From an uncultured Lachnospiraceae bacterium (lineage in GTDB: Bacteria; Bacillota; Clostridia; Lachnospirales; Lachnospiraceae): 64,000 nucleotides of DNA. Where the stretch lies: assembly GCA_910587955.1 (NCBI GenBank), contig CAJUNN010000004.1, forward strand, positions 1 through 64,000, read 5' to 3'. A program made the translations under genes and the position numbers. This document shows positions 35,168 to 43,528 of this stretch, piece after piece. A model generated the notes under the pieces. The model was given only the letters and a program-made list of their open reading frames with translations. It was not told the DNA's origin and searched no databases. Within the stretch, counting starts at the first letter, position 1. The number at the start of each line of letters is the position of its first letter.

Positions 35168-35711
35168 GTGCGGCCACCTCCTTTTCCAGCATCTCCTGCA
35201 ATTTCTTCCTGGCCCGGTAAAAGCGGACATTGGCCAGCTTGGGGGTTATATTTAAAAGCTGGGCAATCTCCCGATCCGACATCTGATGTACATATTTGCA
35301 CTCAAACACCACCCGGTAAGCCTCATCCAATTCCAGAATGCAGGAAATCAGATAATTATAATTTTCTTTTGTTATGTACTGATCCAGCAGATCCCTGCCC
35401 GGATCCGGCAAATCTGTCTCCAGCTCCTCCGCCGGGATTTCTCCTCCCTTTCTTTTGCGCAGAATATCAATGGCCTTGCTTTTCACAATGGTCATAAGAA
35501 ATTTCTTCGTCCTCGGACTATCCGCATCCTCCACCTTGTCCAAATGTCTGGTCAGGGCCAGAAATGCCTCCTGAACCGCATCTTCAGCCAGATGGGCGTC
35601 CCCAAGCTGCTGATTGGCCACATACCAGCAGAAATGCTGATACCGTTCATAGATTTCCGTAAATTTATCTTTCTCTTCCTGGGTGTCCAGCACGGACAAG
35701 TATAAAAGCAT
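35151..35711 (-). CDS. ECF-type RNA polymerase sigma factor
   Basis: 186 residues. Region 2 contains GDAHLAEDAVQEAFLALTRH and KKFLMTIVKSKAIDILRKRK. Region 4 contains YVHQMSDREIAQLLNITPKLANVRFYRARKKL, a standard sigma4 helix-turn-helix. It overlaps its membrane partner gene. A promoter fitting the factor's own specificity could not be picked out in the 100-base gap upstream. Confidence 0.9.
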   Translation of the reverse strand: MLLYLSVLDTQEEKDKFTEIYERYQHFCWYVANQQLGDAHLAEDAVQEAFLALTRHLDKVEDADSPRTKKFLMTIVKSKAIDILRKRKGGEIPAEELETDLPDPGRDLLDQYITKENYNYLISCILELDEAYRVVFECKYVHQMSDREIAQLLNITPKLANVRFYRARKKLQEMLEKEVAARAGKR

Positions 35712-35816
35712 TTGTAGGGTCCCCCTCCCTGACTTTTTCTTTTATATCTATCATAACGTACCTGTCTTAGAAATTACTACAAAAATAATTAATTTTTTTT
35801 AAAATTTTCCGCAAGA

Positions 35817-35848
35817 AAGCCAGTCCGCATATATTTACGGACTGGCTT
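35817..35848 (-). terminator. Terminator after guaB
   Basis: An 11-base-pair perfect stem (AAGCCAGTCCG with CGGACTGGCTT), ten-base loop, followed by TTCTTGC on the minus strand. It lies 40 bases past the guaB stop codon. Confidence 0.82.
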
Positions 35849-35887
35849 ACCGGCAAATCATTGCAGCCGCGAAGCATTCTTTGCTTT

Positions 35888-37345
35888 TTACATGCGATCC
35901 GTGCTGTAATTGGGAGCCTCCTTGGTGATATGAATGTCATGAGGATGGCTTTCCTTTAAGGACGCCGCGGAGATTTTGATAAATCTGCCGTTTTCTTTCA
36001 GTTCTTCAATGGTGGATGTTCCGCAAAGTCCCATGCCGGAGCGCAGTCCGCCCAGAAGCTGGAAGATGGTATCCTCCACCGTACCCTTGTAGGCCACCCG
36101 GCCTTCCACTCCTTCGGGAACCAGTTTCTTGGCCCCTTCCTGGAAATAGCGGTCTTTGCTTCCGTTCTCCATGGCGGAAATGGATCCCATGCCCCGGTAC
36201 ACTTTGTATTTTCTTCCCTGGAACAGCTCAAACTCGCCGGGAGCCTCGTCGCAGCCTGCAAAAATGCTGCCCATCATACATACATTGGCACCCGCCGCAA
36301 TGGACTTGGTAATATCGCCGGAATACTTGATGCCTCCGTCGGCAATCACCGGAATTCCGTACTCCTTTGCCACTGCATAACAGTCCATAATGGCCGAAAC
36401 CTGAGGAACGCCGATTCCCGAAACTACACGGGTAGTACAGATGGAACCCGGCCCGATTCCCACTTTCACGGCATCGGCTCCTGCCTGGATGAGATCCCGC
36501 GCCGCATCTCCGGTAGCAATATTTCCCGCAATTACCGGAAGGTCCGGATACGCCTCTTTGATCATTTTCAGACAGCGGATCACATTGGCGGAGTGTCCGT
36601 GGGAAGAATCCAGCACAATCACGTCCACCTGGGCTTTCACCAGGGCATCCACCCGCTCCAGCACATTGCTGGTGATACCCACTCCGGCTCCGCAGAGAAG
36701 CCGCCCTTTGTCATCCTTGGCGGACAGGGGGTACTTGATCTGCTTTTCAATATCTTTAATGGTAATAAGTCCCTTCAGATTAAAATCATCGTCTACAATC
36801 GGAAGCTTCTCTTTCCTCGCTTTCGCCAGAATCTTCTTCGCCTCTTCCAGGGTAATGCCCTCTTTGGCTGTAATCAGTCCCTCGGAGGTCATGGACTCTT
36901 TGATTTTCTTTGTGAAGTCCGTCTCGAATTTCAGATCACGGTTGGTAATAATTCCCACCAGCTTCTTGCCTTCCGTAATGGGAACGCCGGAGATCCGGAA
37001 CTTGCCCATGAGCTCATTGGCCTCAGCCAGGGTATGTTCCGGGGAAAGATAAAAAGGATCGGTGATAACACCGTTTTCAGAGCGCTTTACCTTGTCTACC
37101 TCTTCTGCCTGTGCGGCAATAGACATGTTCTTGTGAATGATGCCGATGCCTCCCTGCCTTGCCATGGCAATGGCCATACGGTGTTCCGTAACCGTATCCA
37201 TGCTGGCGCTCATCATCGGAATATTCAGTTTCACAGTCTTTGTCAGGCAGGTTGACAGGTCCACCTCATTGGGAATCACCTCCGAGTAGGCCGGTACCAG
37301 AAGCACATCATCAAAGGTTATGCTCTCACCAATAATCTTTCCCAT
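35888..37345 (-). CDS. guaB: Inosine-5'-monophosphate dehydrogenase
   Basis: Oxidises IMP to XMP, the committing step to GTP. 485 residues: TIM barrel with the catalytic Cys loop GPGSICTTRVVSGIGVPQ, interrupted by two CBS domains (about 95-200), and the flap ending in GVEGRVAYKG. ATG follows GAGAGGAG. It has its own strong promoter and terminator, so it is a single-gene unit. No purine riboswitch was recognised in the short leader. Confidence 0.97.
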   Translation of the reverse strand: MGKIIGESITFDDVLLVPAYSEVIPNEVDLSTCLTKTVKLNIPMMSASMDTVTEHRMAIAMARQGGIGIIHKNMSIAAQAEEVDKVKRSENGVITDPFYLSPEHTLAEANELMGKFRISGVPITEGKKLVGIITNRDLKFETDFTKKIKESMTSEGLITAKEGITLEEAKKILAKARKEKLPIVDDDFNLKGLITIKDIEKQIKYPLSAKDDKGRLLCGAGVGITSNVLERVDALVKAQVDVIVLDSSHGHSANVIRCLKMIKEAYPDLPVIAGNIATGDAARDLIQAGADAVKVGIGPGSICTTRVVSGIGVPQVSAIMDCYAVAKEYGIPVIADGGIKYSGDITKSIAAGANVCMMGSIFAGCDEAPGEFELFQGRKYKVYRGMGSISAMENGSKDRYFQEGAKKLVPEGVEGRVAYKGTVEDTIFQLLGGLRSGMGLCGTSTIEELKENGRFIKISAASLKESHPHDIHITKEAPNYSTDRM

Positions 37346-37399
37346 TTCATTCTCTCCTCTCGCATTATCTGTTGTTCAAAACGGTATTGTTAATGATCT

Positions 37400-37429
37400 A
37401 TTTTAGCGAAGATGAGGGGCGGTTGTCAA
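37400..37429 (-). promoter_or_regulatory. guaB promoter
   Basis: Consensus -35 TTGACA (37424-37429) and -10 TAAAAT (37400-37405) with an 18-base spacer on the minus strand. The leader to the ATG is about 50 bases. Confidence 0.78.
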
Positions 37430-37464
37430 TACGATTTCGGGAAGAAAAAATGTTTTTTACATCT

Positions 37465-38082
37465 CTACCGAATAAAATTCGTCCTCTTGACGGGTTCCTT
37501 CTCCGGCAGCCCGTACTTCTCTTTTCCCAGGGCAATGCTCTTCATCAGAAATGCCATATTCCTGGCCAGGGTCCGCATCATCTGCATTCCCTCCTCATCC
37601 TGCACCGCCTCCCCGGCGTCGTTTCCGTGGATGCCGTTCCAGTACTGGCCCGAAGCTACCGGCATTCCCGTAATGGTAAAATATTTGTTCAGTTCATCAA
37701 AGGTAGAAGTAATGCCTCCCCGGCGGGCGGACGCCACGCCGGCCCCTACCTTCATGGTCTTGTCAAAACCGGTGCTGTAAAACAGCCGGTCCAGAAAAGC
37801 GATCAGAGTCCCGTTGGCGGAAGCATAGTACACCGGGCTTCCCACTACCAAGCCGTCGCAGGCTTCAAATTTGGCTGCCGCCTCATTGACTGCATCGTCA
37901 AAGACACACTTTCCGTTCTTCCGGCAGGAGCGGCAGGCAATACAGCCCCGGATATCCTGGTTTCCCACATGAAAAATCTCGGTCTCAATCCCGTTCTCCG
38001 CAAAAACTTTTTCCATCTCATGCAGGGCTGTATAAGTACTCCCCTTGGCATGGGGACTTCCGTTTATCAGTAATACTTTCAT
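37465..38082 (-). CDS. Flavodoxin-fold NAD(P)H-dependent FMN reductase / iron-sulfur flavoprotein
   Basis: 205 residues. The N-terminal FMN phosphate loop NGSPHAKGST (7-16) and VVGSPVYYASANGTL are typical of this flavoprotein family. Four cysteines (47, 50, 53, 59 in GCIACRSCRKNGKC) form a compact cluster that may hold an iron-sulfur centre. The electron partner is unknown. It lies downstream of groEL and has no recognisable operon partner. Confidence 0.85.
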   Translation of the reverse strand: MKVLLINGSPHAKGSTYTALHEMEKVFAENGIETEIFHVGNQDIRGCIACRSCRKNGKCVFDDAVNEAAAKFEACDGLVVGSPVYYASANGTLIAFLDRLFYSTGFDKTMKVGAGVASARRGGITSTFDELNKYFTITGMPVASGQYWNGIHGNDAGEAVQDEEGMQMMRTLARNMAFLMKSIALGKEKYGLPEKEPVKRTNFIR

Positions 38083-38185
38083 GTTATCCTCTCCTTGATA
38101 CAGGAAATACCGCTTGGCGGCCGGTATCCCTGCCGCTTCACGGTATCTCTTTTTCTTAGCGCTTTATTTGATTTGCTTCAAAGGC

Positions 38186-39808
38186 TTACATCATACCGCC
38201 CATTCCGCCGCCTGCGGGCATGGGAGGAATGTCCTCTTTAATGTTTGCCACGCAGCTCTCGGTGGTCAGGAAGGTGGAAGCTACGCTGGTTGCATTCTGC
38301 AGGGCGCTTCTGGTCACCTTAGCGGGATCCAGAATTCCTGCTTCAACCATATTTACATACTCCTCATGCAGTACATCGAAACCAACGCCCGGCTCGCACT
38401 CGGTCACTTTGTTGATAATCACAGAGCCTTCCAGTCCTGCGTTTGCCGCAATGTGGAACAGGGGAGACTCCAGGGCTTTCAGCACTACCTTCACGCCCGT
38501 CTGCTCATCACCGTCTGTAGTGTCAAGCAGCTTCGCCACTTCCTTGGAAGCGTGGATATAAGCGGAACCGCCGCCTGCAATGATGCCTTCTTCCACAGCC
38601 GCTCTCGTAGCTGCCAGGGCGTCTTCCATGCGCAGTTTGGCTTCCTTCATCTCGGTCTCGGTAGCTGCGCCTACGCGGATAACCGCTACGCCGCCGGCCA
38701 GCTTTGCAAGGCGCTCCTGCAGTTTCTCCCGGTCGAAATCGGAAGTCGTCTCCTCGATCTGAGCACGGATCTGGCCGATTCTCTGGCTGATCTCATCCTT
38801 ATTTCCCGCGCCGTCCGCAATGATGGTATTCTCTTTCTGAATCTTCACGGATTTGGCGGTTCCCAGCATATCCAGGGTAGCTTCCTTGAGCTCCAGTCCA
38901 AGCTCCTCGGAAATCACCTCGCCGCCGGTCAGGATGGCGATATCGCGAAGCATTTCTTTTCTCCTGTCGCCGTATCCCGGAGCCTTGACACCCACTACGG
39001 TAAAGGTACCACGCAGCTTGTTCATAACCAGGGTGGTCAGAGCCTCGCCCTCAATATCCTCCGCAATAATCAAAAGCTTGCGGCCGCACTGTACAATCTG
39101 CTCCAGCAGAGGCAGGATCTCCTGGATATTGGAAATCTTCTTGTCCGTAATCAGGATATAGGGATCGTCCAGATTTGCTTCCATCTTCTCCATATCAGTT
39201 GCCATATAAGCAGAAATATAACCGCGGTCAAACTGCATACCTTCTACCAGGTCAAGCTCCGTCTTCATGGTCTTAGATTCCTCGATGGTGATAACACCGT
39301 CCTTGGAAACCTTCTCCATGGCGTCCGCTACCATGTTGCCCACCTCGTCATCTCCTGAGGAAACGGCCGCTACCCTGGCAATCTGATGCTTGCCGTTTAC
39401 CTTGCTGCTCATGCCCGCAATGGCCTCAACCGCGGCATCCGTAGCCTTCTTCATTCCCTTTCTCAGAACAATGGGGTTTGCTCCTGCAGCCAGGTTCTTC
39501 ATGCCCTCATGGATCATCGCCTGGGCCAGAACCGTCGCCGTGGTAGTTCCGTCTCCGGCCACGTCGTTGGTCTTCGTTGCCACTTCCTTTACAAGCTGTG
39601 CGCCCATATTCTCAAAGGCATCCTCCAGCTCGATCTCCTTCGCAATGGTAACACCGTCGTTGGTAATCAGGGGAGCGCCGTACTGCTTGTCAAGCACTAC
39701 GTTTCTTCCCTTGGGTCCAAGGGTCACTCTTACAGTATCTGCCAGCTTGTTTACACCGGCCTCCAGTGCGGCTCTAGCCTCTACGCCATACTTAATTTCC
39801 TTTGCCAT
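38186..39808 (-). CDS. groEL: Chaperonin GroEL
   Basis: 60-kDa chaperonin, 540 residues, with the ATP-binding VAGDGTTTATVLAQ, the equatorial domain start AKEIKYG and the GGM-rich C-terminal tail. It assembles as double heptameric rings with GroES. It lies 32 bases after groES in the CIRCE-controlled operon. Confidence 0.98.
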   Translation of the reverse strand: MAKEIKYGVEARAALEAGVNKLADTVRVTLGPKGRNVVLDKQYGAPLITNDGVTIAKEIELEDAFENMGAQLVKEVATKTNDVAGDGTTTATVLAQAMIHEGMKNLAAGANPIVLRKGMKKATDAAVEAIAGMSSKVNGKHQIARVAAVSSGDDEVGNMVADAMEKVSKDGVITIEESKTMKTELDLVEGMQFDRGYISAYMATDMEKMEANLDDPYILITDKKISNIQEILPLLEQIVQCGRKLLIIAEDIEGEALTTLVMNKLRGTFTVVGVKAPGYGDRRKEMLRDIAILTGGEVISEELGLELKEATLDMLGTAKSVKIQKENTIIADGAGNKDEISQRIGQIRAQIEETTSDFDREKLQERLAKLAGGVAVIRVGAATETEMKEAKLRMEDALAATRAAVEEGIIAGGGSAYIHASKEVAKLLDTTDGDEQTGVKVVLKALESPLFHIAANAGLEGSVIINKVTECEPGVGFDVLHEEYVNMVEAGILDPAKVTRSALQNATSVASTFLTTESCVANIKEDIPPMPAGGGMGGMM

Positions 39809-39840
39809 TTCTAAACTCCTCCAGTCTGCTCAGTTCTTTT

Positions 39841-40125
39841 TTATTCTACGATTGCCAGAATGTCATTCTGTTTTACGATAATGTATTCCTCTTCGCCAAT
39901 CTTCACTTCGTTTCCGGCATATTTGGAATAGATTACCTTGTCGCCCGCCTTCACGTGCATGGTCACTTCTTTCCCGTCAACCATTCCGCCAGGTCCTACT
40001 GCGATTACTTCTGCCTGCTGGGGCTTCTCCTGGGACTTGCTTGCCAGAATGATGCCGGATGCAGTCGTCTCTTCTGCTTCGAACTGTTTCAGTACAACTC
40101 TGTCTCCTAATGGTACTAATTTCAT
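39841..40125 (-). CDS. groES: Co-chaperonin GroES
   Basis: 94 residues starting MKLVPLGDRVVLK, with the mobile loop (ETTASGIILASKSQEKPQ) and the conserved GEEEYIIVKQNDILAI end. The start at 40125 has AGGAGGAA upstream. First gene of the heat-shock operon. Confidence 0.97.
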   Translation of the reverse strand: MKLVPLGDRVVLKQFEAEETTASGIILASKSQEKPQQAEVIAVGPGGMVDGKEVTMHVKAGDKVIYSKYAGNEVKIGEEEYIIVKQNDILAIVE

Positions 40126-40162
40126 TTCTATTCCTCCTTGGACTTCTATGAGCCTTTTATTA

Positions 40163-40189
40163 TTAGCACTCACTACAATCGAGTGCTAA
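40163..40189. promoter_or_regulatory. CIRCE operator (HrcA binding site)
   Basis: A perfect CIRCE inverted repeat: TTAGCACTC, nine-base spacer, GAGTGCTAA. It lies between the groES promoter and start codon, so groESL is repressed by HrcA and induced by heat shock. Confidence 0.97.
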
Positions 40190-40201
40190 CCTACGGATAT
40201 T

Positions 40202-40230
40202 ATATTAATGCTTTCTATTTTATTTGTCAA
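40202..40230 (-). promoter_or_regulatory. groESL promoter
   Basis: Consensus -35 TTGACA (40225-40230), 17-base spacer, -10 TAATAT (40202-40207) on the minus strand. The CIRCE element begins just downstream. Confidence 0.78.
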
Positions 40231-40271
40231 CAGCTTTTCAGAAATTTATTCTTTTTTTATTTTTGCTACAA

Positions 40272-40451
40272 GCCGGGCAGGTCCAAAAGCCTAAGCACTG
40301 AATGGGGCGCTTGCGCACCAGGCAGCGCTTGGGCTTTTGGAACTATGCGGCGACAGCCGCATAGTGAGGAAAACCGCCAGGTTTTCCGAATCTGCCCGGC
40401 GGCATAATGGAGGCCGCAGGTGAAAAGCCTTTACGCTCTCCAGCCTGCGGC
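40272..40451. other. Multi-stem structured element between codY and groES
   Basis: A 9-base-pair closing stem (40272-40280 with 40392-40400) encloses three hairpins. These are a 14-base-pair stem with one wobble (40283-40296 with 40327-40340), a perfect 10-base-pair stem with loop GACA (40342-40351 with 40356-40365), and an 8-base-pair stem with loop GCCA (40368-40375 with 40380-40387). A fourth hairpin (40413-40420 with 40444-40451) follows. No protein frame fits. It may be a structured RNA, a palindromic mobile repeat or an elaborate terminator of codY. Strand is undecided. Confidence 0.55.
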
Positions 40452-40486
40452 ACGCAGCACATCCCACATGGATTTCATCTATTCCC

Positions 40487-41260
40487 TTACGCTTTCTTCA
40501 GCTTCTCCAATTCCTCAAACACCACATCATTTACTACCTTGATGTAGGTCCCTTTCATCCCCGAGGACCGGGACTCAATCACACCCGCGCTCTCGAATTT
40601 ACGCAGGGCATTCACAATCACAGAGCGGGTAATCCCTACGCTGTCCGCAATCCGGCTGGCTACCAGGATTCCTTCGTTCCCCTGAAGCTCTTCAAAAATA
40701 TGGGTGATGGCTTCCAGCTCCGAGAAAGACAGGGTACTGATGGCAGATTTCACAATCTGGACCTTCCGCTTCTCTTCCTCGTTCTCCTCATTCACGGAGC
40801 GCATCATCTCCAGCCCAACTACCGTCGTTCCGTATTCGCTCAGGATAATATCGTCGATGTCGTACTGCTCCTGATACTTATACAAAAACAAGGTGCCCAG
40901 ACGCTCCCCCGCAATGTCAATGGGCGTAATAATTGCCTGATAATTCCGTACATTCTCCGACACAAAGCCCAAGGTCTGCAGATTCACATTCTCCTTTGTA
41001 GAAAGAATCCCCAGCAGGCGCTCGTTCAGGGCTTCATCAATATGGCCTCCCACATTGCCGTCAATCAATTCCCGAATCTCTTCTACACCCTCGCAGCGGC
41101 TGACGCCCAGTACCTTTCCCTTCCTGCTGATAACCAGGATATTGGATTTCAGGATTTCTGTCAGCACCTCACAAATATCATTAAATACAACCTTACTGGA
41201 ACTGTTATTGTGCAGCAGTTTGTTAATCTTTCTTGTCTTATCTAATAATTGTACGCTCAC
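40487..41260 (-). CDS. codY: Global nutrient repressor CodY
   Basis: GTP- and branched-chain amino acid-responsive repressor of stationary phase genes. 257 residues with an N-terminal GAF domain (MSVQLLDKTRKINKLL...) and a C-terminal winged helix with ASRIADSVGITRSVIVNALRKFESAG. It uses a GTG start with GGAGGG upstream. A CodY-box-like sequence lies just upstream of its promoter, suggesting autoregulation. Linkage to topA and dprA matches other Firmicutes. Confidence 0.97.
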   Translation of the reverse strand: MSVQLLDKTRKINKLLHNNSSSKVVFNDICEVLTEILKSNILVISRKGKVLGVSRCEGVEEIRELIDGNVGGHIDEALNERLLGILSTKENVNLQTLGFVSENVRNYQAIITPIDIAGERLGTLFLYKYQEQYDIDDIILSEYGTTVVGLEMMRSVNEENEEEKRKVQIVKSAISTLSFSELEAITHIFEELQGNEGILVASRIADSVGITRSVIVNALRKFESAGVIESRSSGMKGTYIKVVNDVVFEELEKLKKA

Positions 41261-41349
41261 CTGTTTTCCCTCCGTCCGTATTTTTGCAGCCGAAGCCCCT
41301 CTCTGCTGTCTTGTTCCGGAATCTCGGAAACCTCCTGGCTACACCTTAA

Positions 41350-41378
41350 ACCTTATCACATTATTAAAAATACTTCAA
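41350..41378 (-). promoter_or_regulatory. codY promoter
   Basis: -35 TTGAAG (41373-41378), 17-base spacer, -10 TAAGGT (41350-41355). The match is moderate. It lies directly after the topA stop codon, so codY can be transcribed apart from topA. Confidence 0.5.
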
Positions 41379-41380
41379 TC

Positions 41381-41395
41381 TTTTTTCCGAAAATT
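41381..41395 (-). promoter_or_regulatory. CodY-box-like site upstream of codY
   Basis: AATTTTCGGAAAAAA on the minus strand matches the known CodY consensus AATTTTCWGAAAATT at 12 of 15 positions. It lies three bases upstream of the codY -35 element, consistent with autoregulation. Confidence 0.45.
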
Positions 41396-41403
41396 CTGAT
41401 AAT

Positions 41404-43479
41404 TTATTTGGGTTCTTTTTCCTTTACCTTGACAAATCCGCATCCCTCTCCGGCACATGCCAGTTTGCTTCCTTTTTCCACCATATAACTTCCGCACTCC
41501 GGGCATTTCTCTTTGGAAGGCTTCTGCCAAGACATAAAATCACACTCCGGGTTGTTCTCGCAGCCATAATATTTCCTTCCTTTTTTTGTCTTCCGAAGAA
41601 CCACCTCTTTCCCGCATTTGGGACAGGGGACGCCGATTTTCTCCAGATACGGCTTGGTGTTCCTGCATTCAGGAAAACCGGGGCAGGCCAGAAATCTCCC
41701 GTGGGGACCGTACTTGATGACCATATACCGGCCGCACTCCTCACAGACCACGTCCGTGGCTTCATCCTCGATCTTCACCTCTTCCAGCTCTTTCTCAGCA
41801 GCCTGGACCGCGGCTTCCAGATCGGGATAAAAATTCTCTATCACCGTCTTCCAGTTTACGGTTCCCTCCTCCACACAGTCCAGCAGTCCCTCCAGATTGG
41901 CGGTAAAATCCGTCTCCACAATGCTGGGAAACGCTTGCTTCATCATGTGATTGACCACCTCGCCCAGCTCGGTGAGATACAGGTTGCGGCTCTCCCGGGA
42001 AACATACCTGCGGGCAATAATCGTTGTGATAGTGGGGGCATACGTGCTGGGGCGCCCGATTCCCAGCTCTTCTAAGGTTTTTACCAGAGCAGCCTCCGTA
42101 TAGTGGGCGGGCGGCTGGGTAAAATGCTGCTTTGCGTCCAATTCCTTTATGGACAGGGGCGTATCCTTCTCCAGGTTCTGCAAAAGGCGGCTGTCCCCCT
42201 CTTTCTCCTCTTCCTGCGTATAAACGCAGAGGAAGCCGTCAAAGGAAACACGGGAAGCCGACGCCGTAAACCGGTATTCTCCCGCGTCGATCTTGGCAGA
42301 GTAAGTCTCATACACCGCATCCGCCATCTGGCTGGCTGCAAACCGCTTCCAGATAAGCTGGTACAGGCGGAACTGATCCCGCGTCAGGGATTCTTTCAGT
42401 GCCGCAGGCGTCCTGGAGATATCCGTAGGCCGGATAGCCTCATGGGCGTCCTGGATCTTTTTCCCGCTCTTTTTTGCCGCCGCATTCCGGGAAACATAAT
42501 TTTCTCCGTATACGGAAGCAATATAGCTGCGGGATACGCGCCCGGCTTCCTCCGATACACGGGTGGAATCCGTACGCAGGTAGGTGATCACACCCACGGT
42601 TCCGTTTCCTTTAATGTCAATTCCCTCATAGAGCTGCTGGGCCACACTCATGGTCTTCTGGGTAGAAAAATTCAGAGTTTTGGAAGCCTCCTGCTGGAGT
42701 GTGCTGGTGGTAAAGGGAAGAGGTACTCTCTTTACCCGCTCCCCCCGGTGGACATCTGCCACCCGGCAGGCCGCTCCCTCAAGCTCCGCCCGGATCTTAT
42801 CCATCTCCTCTCCGGAGGAAATGGCCAGCTTTTCTTTCTTTGTCCCGTAAAATTTTGCCCGCAGAGGCTTTTTGCTCCCCTCCCCCTGGAAATCCGCCTC
42901 CAGGGTCCAGTATTCCTCCGGTATAAAAGAATTGATCTCCTCCTCCCGGTCCGCAATCAGACGCAGAGCCACGGACTGTACACGGCCGGCACTCAATCCC
43001 CTTTTCACCTTAGCCCAGAGAATGGGGCTGATGCGGTAGCCCACCATCCGGTCCAGCATTCTTCTGGCCTGCTGGGCATCCACCAGATCCATATCAATCT
43101 CTCTGGCATTTTTAATGGATTCCTTCACCGCCGTCTTGGTGATCTCGTTGAAGGTAATCCGGTACATTTTCTTCTCATCCAGGTTCAGGGCCTTGGACAG
43201 ATGCCAGGAAATAGCTTCTCCCTCCCGGTCCGGGTCCGTTGCCAGATAGACCCGGTCGGCTTTTTTCGCCTCCTTGCGGAGCTTCGCCAGAATGTCCCCT
43301 TTGCCCCGGATGGTAATATATTTCGGTTCATAGTCATGCTCCACATCAATTCCAAGCTGGCTTTTCGGCAAATCCCTTACATGTCCCTGGGAAGCCAGAA
43401 CCTCGTAATTCGTCCCCAAAAATTTCTTAATTGTCTTAACCTTGGCGGGTGACTCCACGATAACCAGATTTTTTGCCAT
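41404..43479 (-). CDS. topA: DNA topoisomerase I (type IA)
   Basis: Relaxes negative supercoils. 691 residues: N-terminal TOPRIM domain (IVESPAKVKTIKKFLG, ATDPDREGEAISWHL), catalytic Tyr in VGVITYLRTDST, and three C-terminal zinc ribbons with paired cysteines (CEECG...CPGFPEC, CPKCG...CENNPEC, CPECG...CAGEGC). It follows dprA by 49 bases, the usual order. Confidence 0.97.
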   Translation of the reverse strand: MAKNLVIVESPAKVKTIKKFLGTNYEVLASQGHVRDLPKSQLGIDVEHDYEPKYITIRGKGDILAKLRKEAKKADRVYLATDPDREGEAISWHLSKALNLDEKKMYRITFNEITKTAVKESIKNAREIDMDLVDAQQARRMLDRMVGYRISPILWAKVKRGLSAGRVQSVALRLIADREEEINSFIPEEYWTLEADFQGEGSKKPLRAKFYGTKKEKLAISSGEEMDKIRAELEGAACRVADVHRGERVKRVPLPFTTSTLQQEASKTLNFSTQKTMSVAQQLYEGIDIKGNGTVGVITYLRTDSTRVSEEAGRVSRSYIASVYGENYVSRNAAAKKSGKKIQDAHEAIRPTDISRTPAALKESLTRDQFRLYQLIWKRFAASQMADAVYETYSAKIDAGEYRFTASASRVSFDGFLCVYTQEEEKEGDSRLLQNLEKDTPLSIKELDAKQHFTQPPAHYTEAALVKTLEELGIGRPSTYAPTITTIIARRYVSRESRNLYLTELGEVVNHMMKQAFPSIVETDFTANLEGLLDCVEEGTVNWKTVIENFYPDLEAAVQAAEKELEEVKIEDEATDVVCEECGRYMVIKYGPHGRFLACPGFPECRNTKPYLEKIGVPCPKCGKEVVLRKTKKGRKYYGCENNPECDFMSWQKPSKEKCPECGSYMVEKGSKLACAGEGCGFVKVKEKEPK

Positions 43480-43528
43480 GAATCATTCCTCTTTCTTCTT
43501 TTTACCTGCAATATCACAGACTGCCCTG

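Noticed and set aside
38107..38146. Nested hairpin between groEL and the flavoprotein gene
   Set aside because: Pairing (ATACCG/CGGTAT around GCGGC/GCCGC) is real, but the T-rich tract lies on the plus strand where there is no gene. Left as an unassigned structure.
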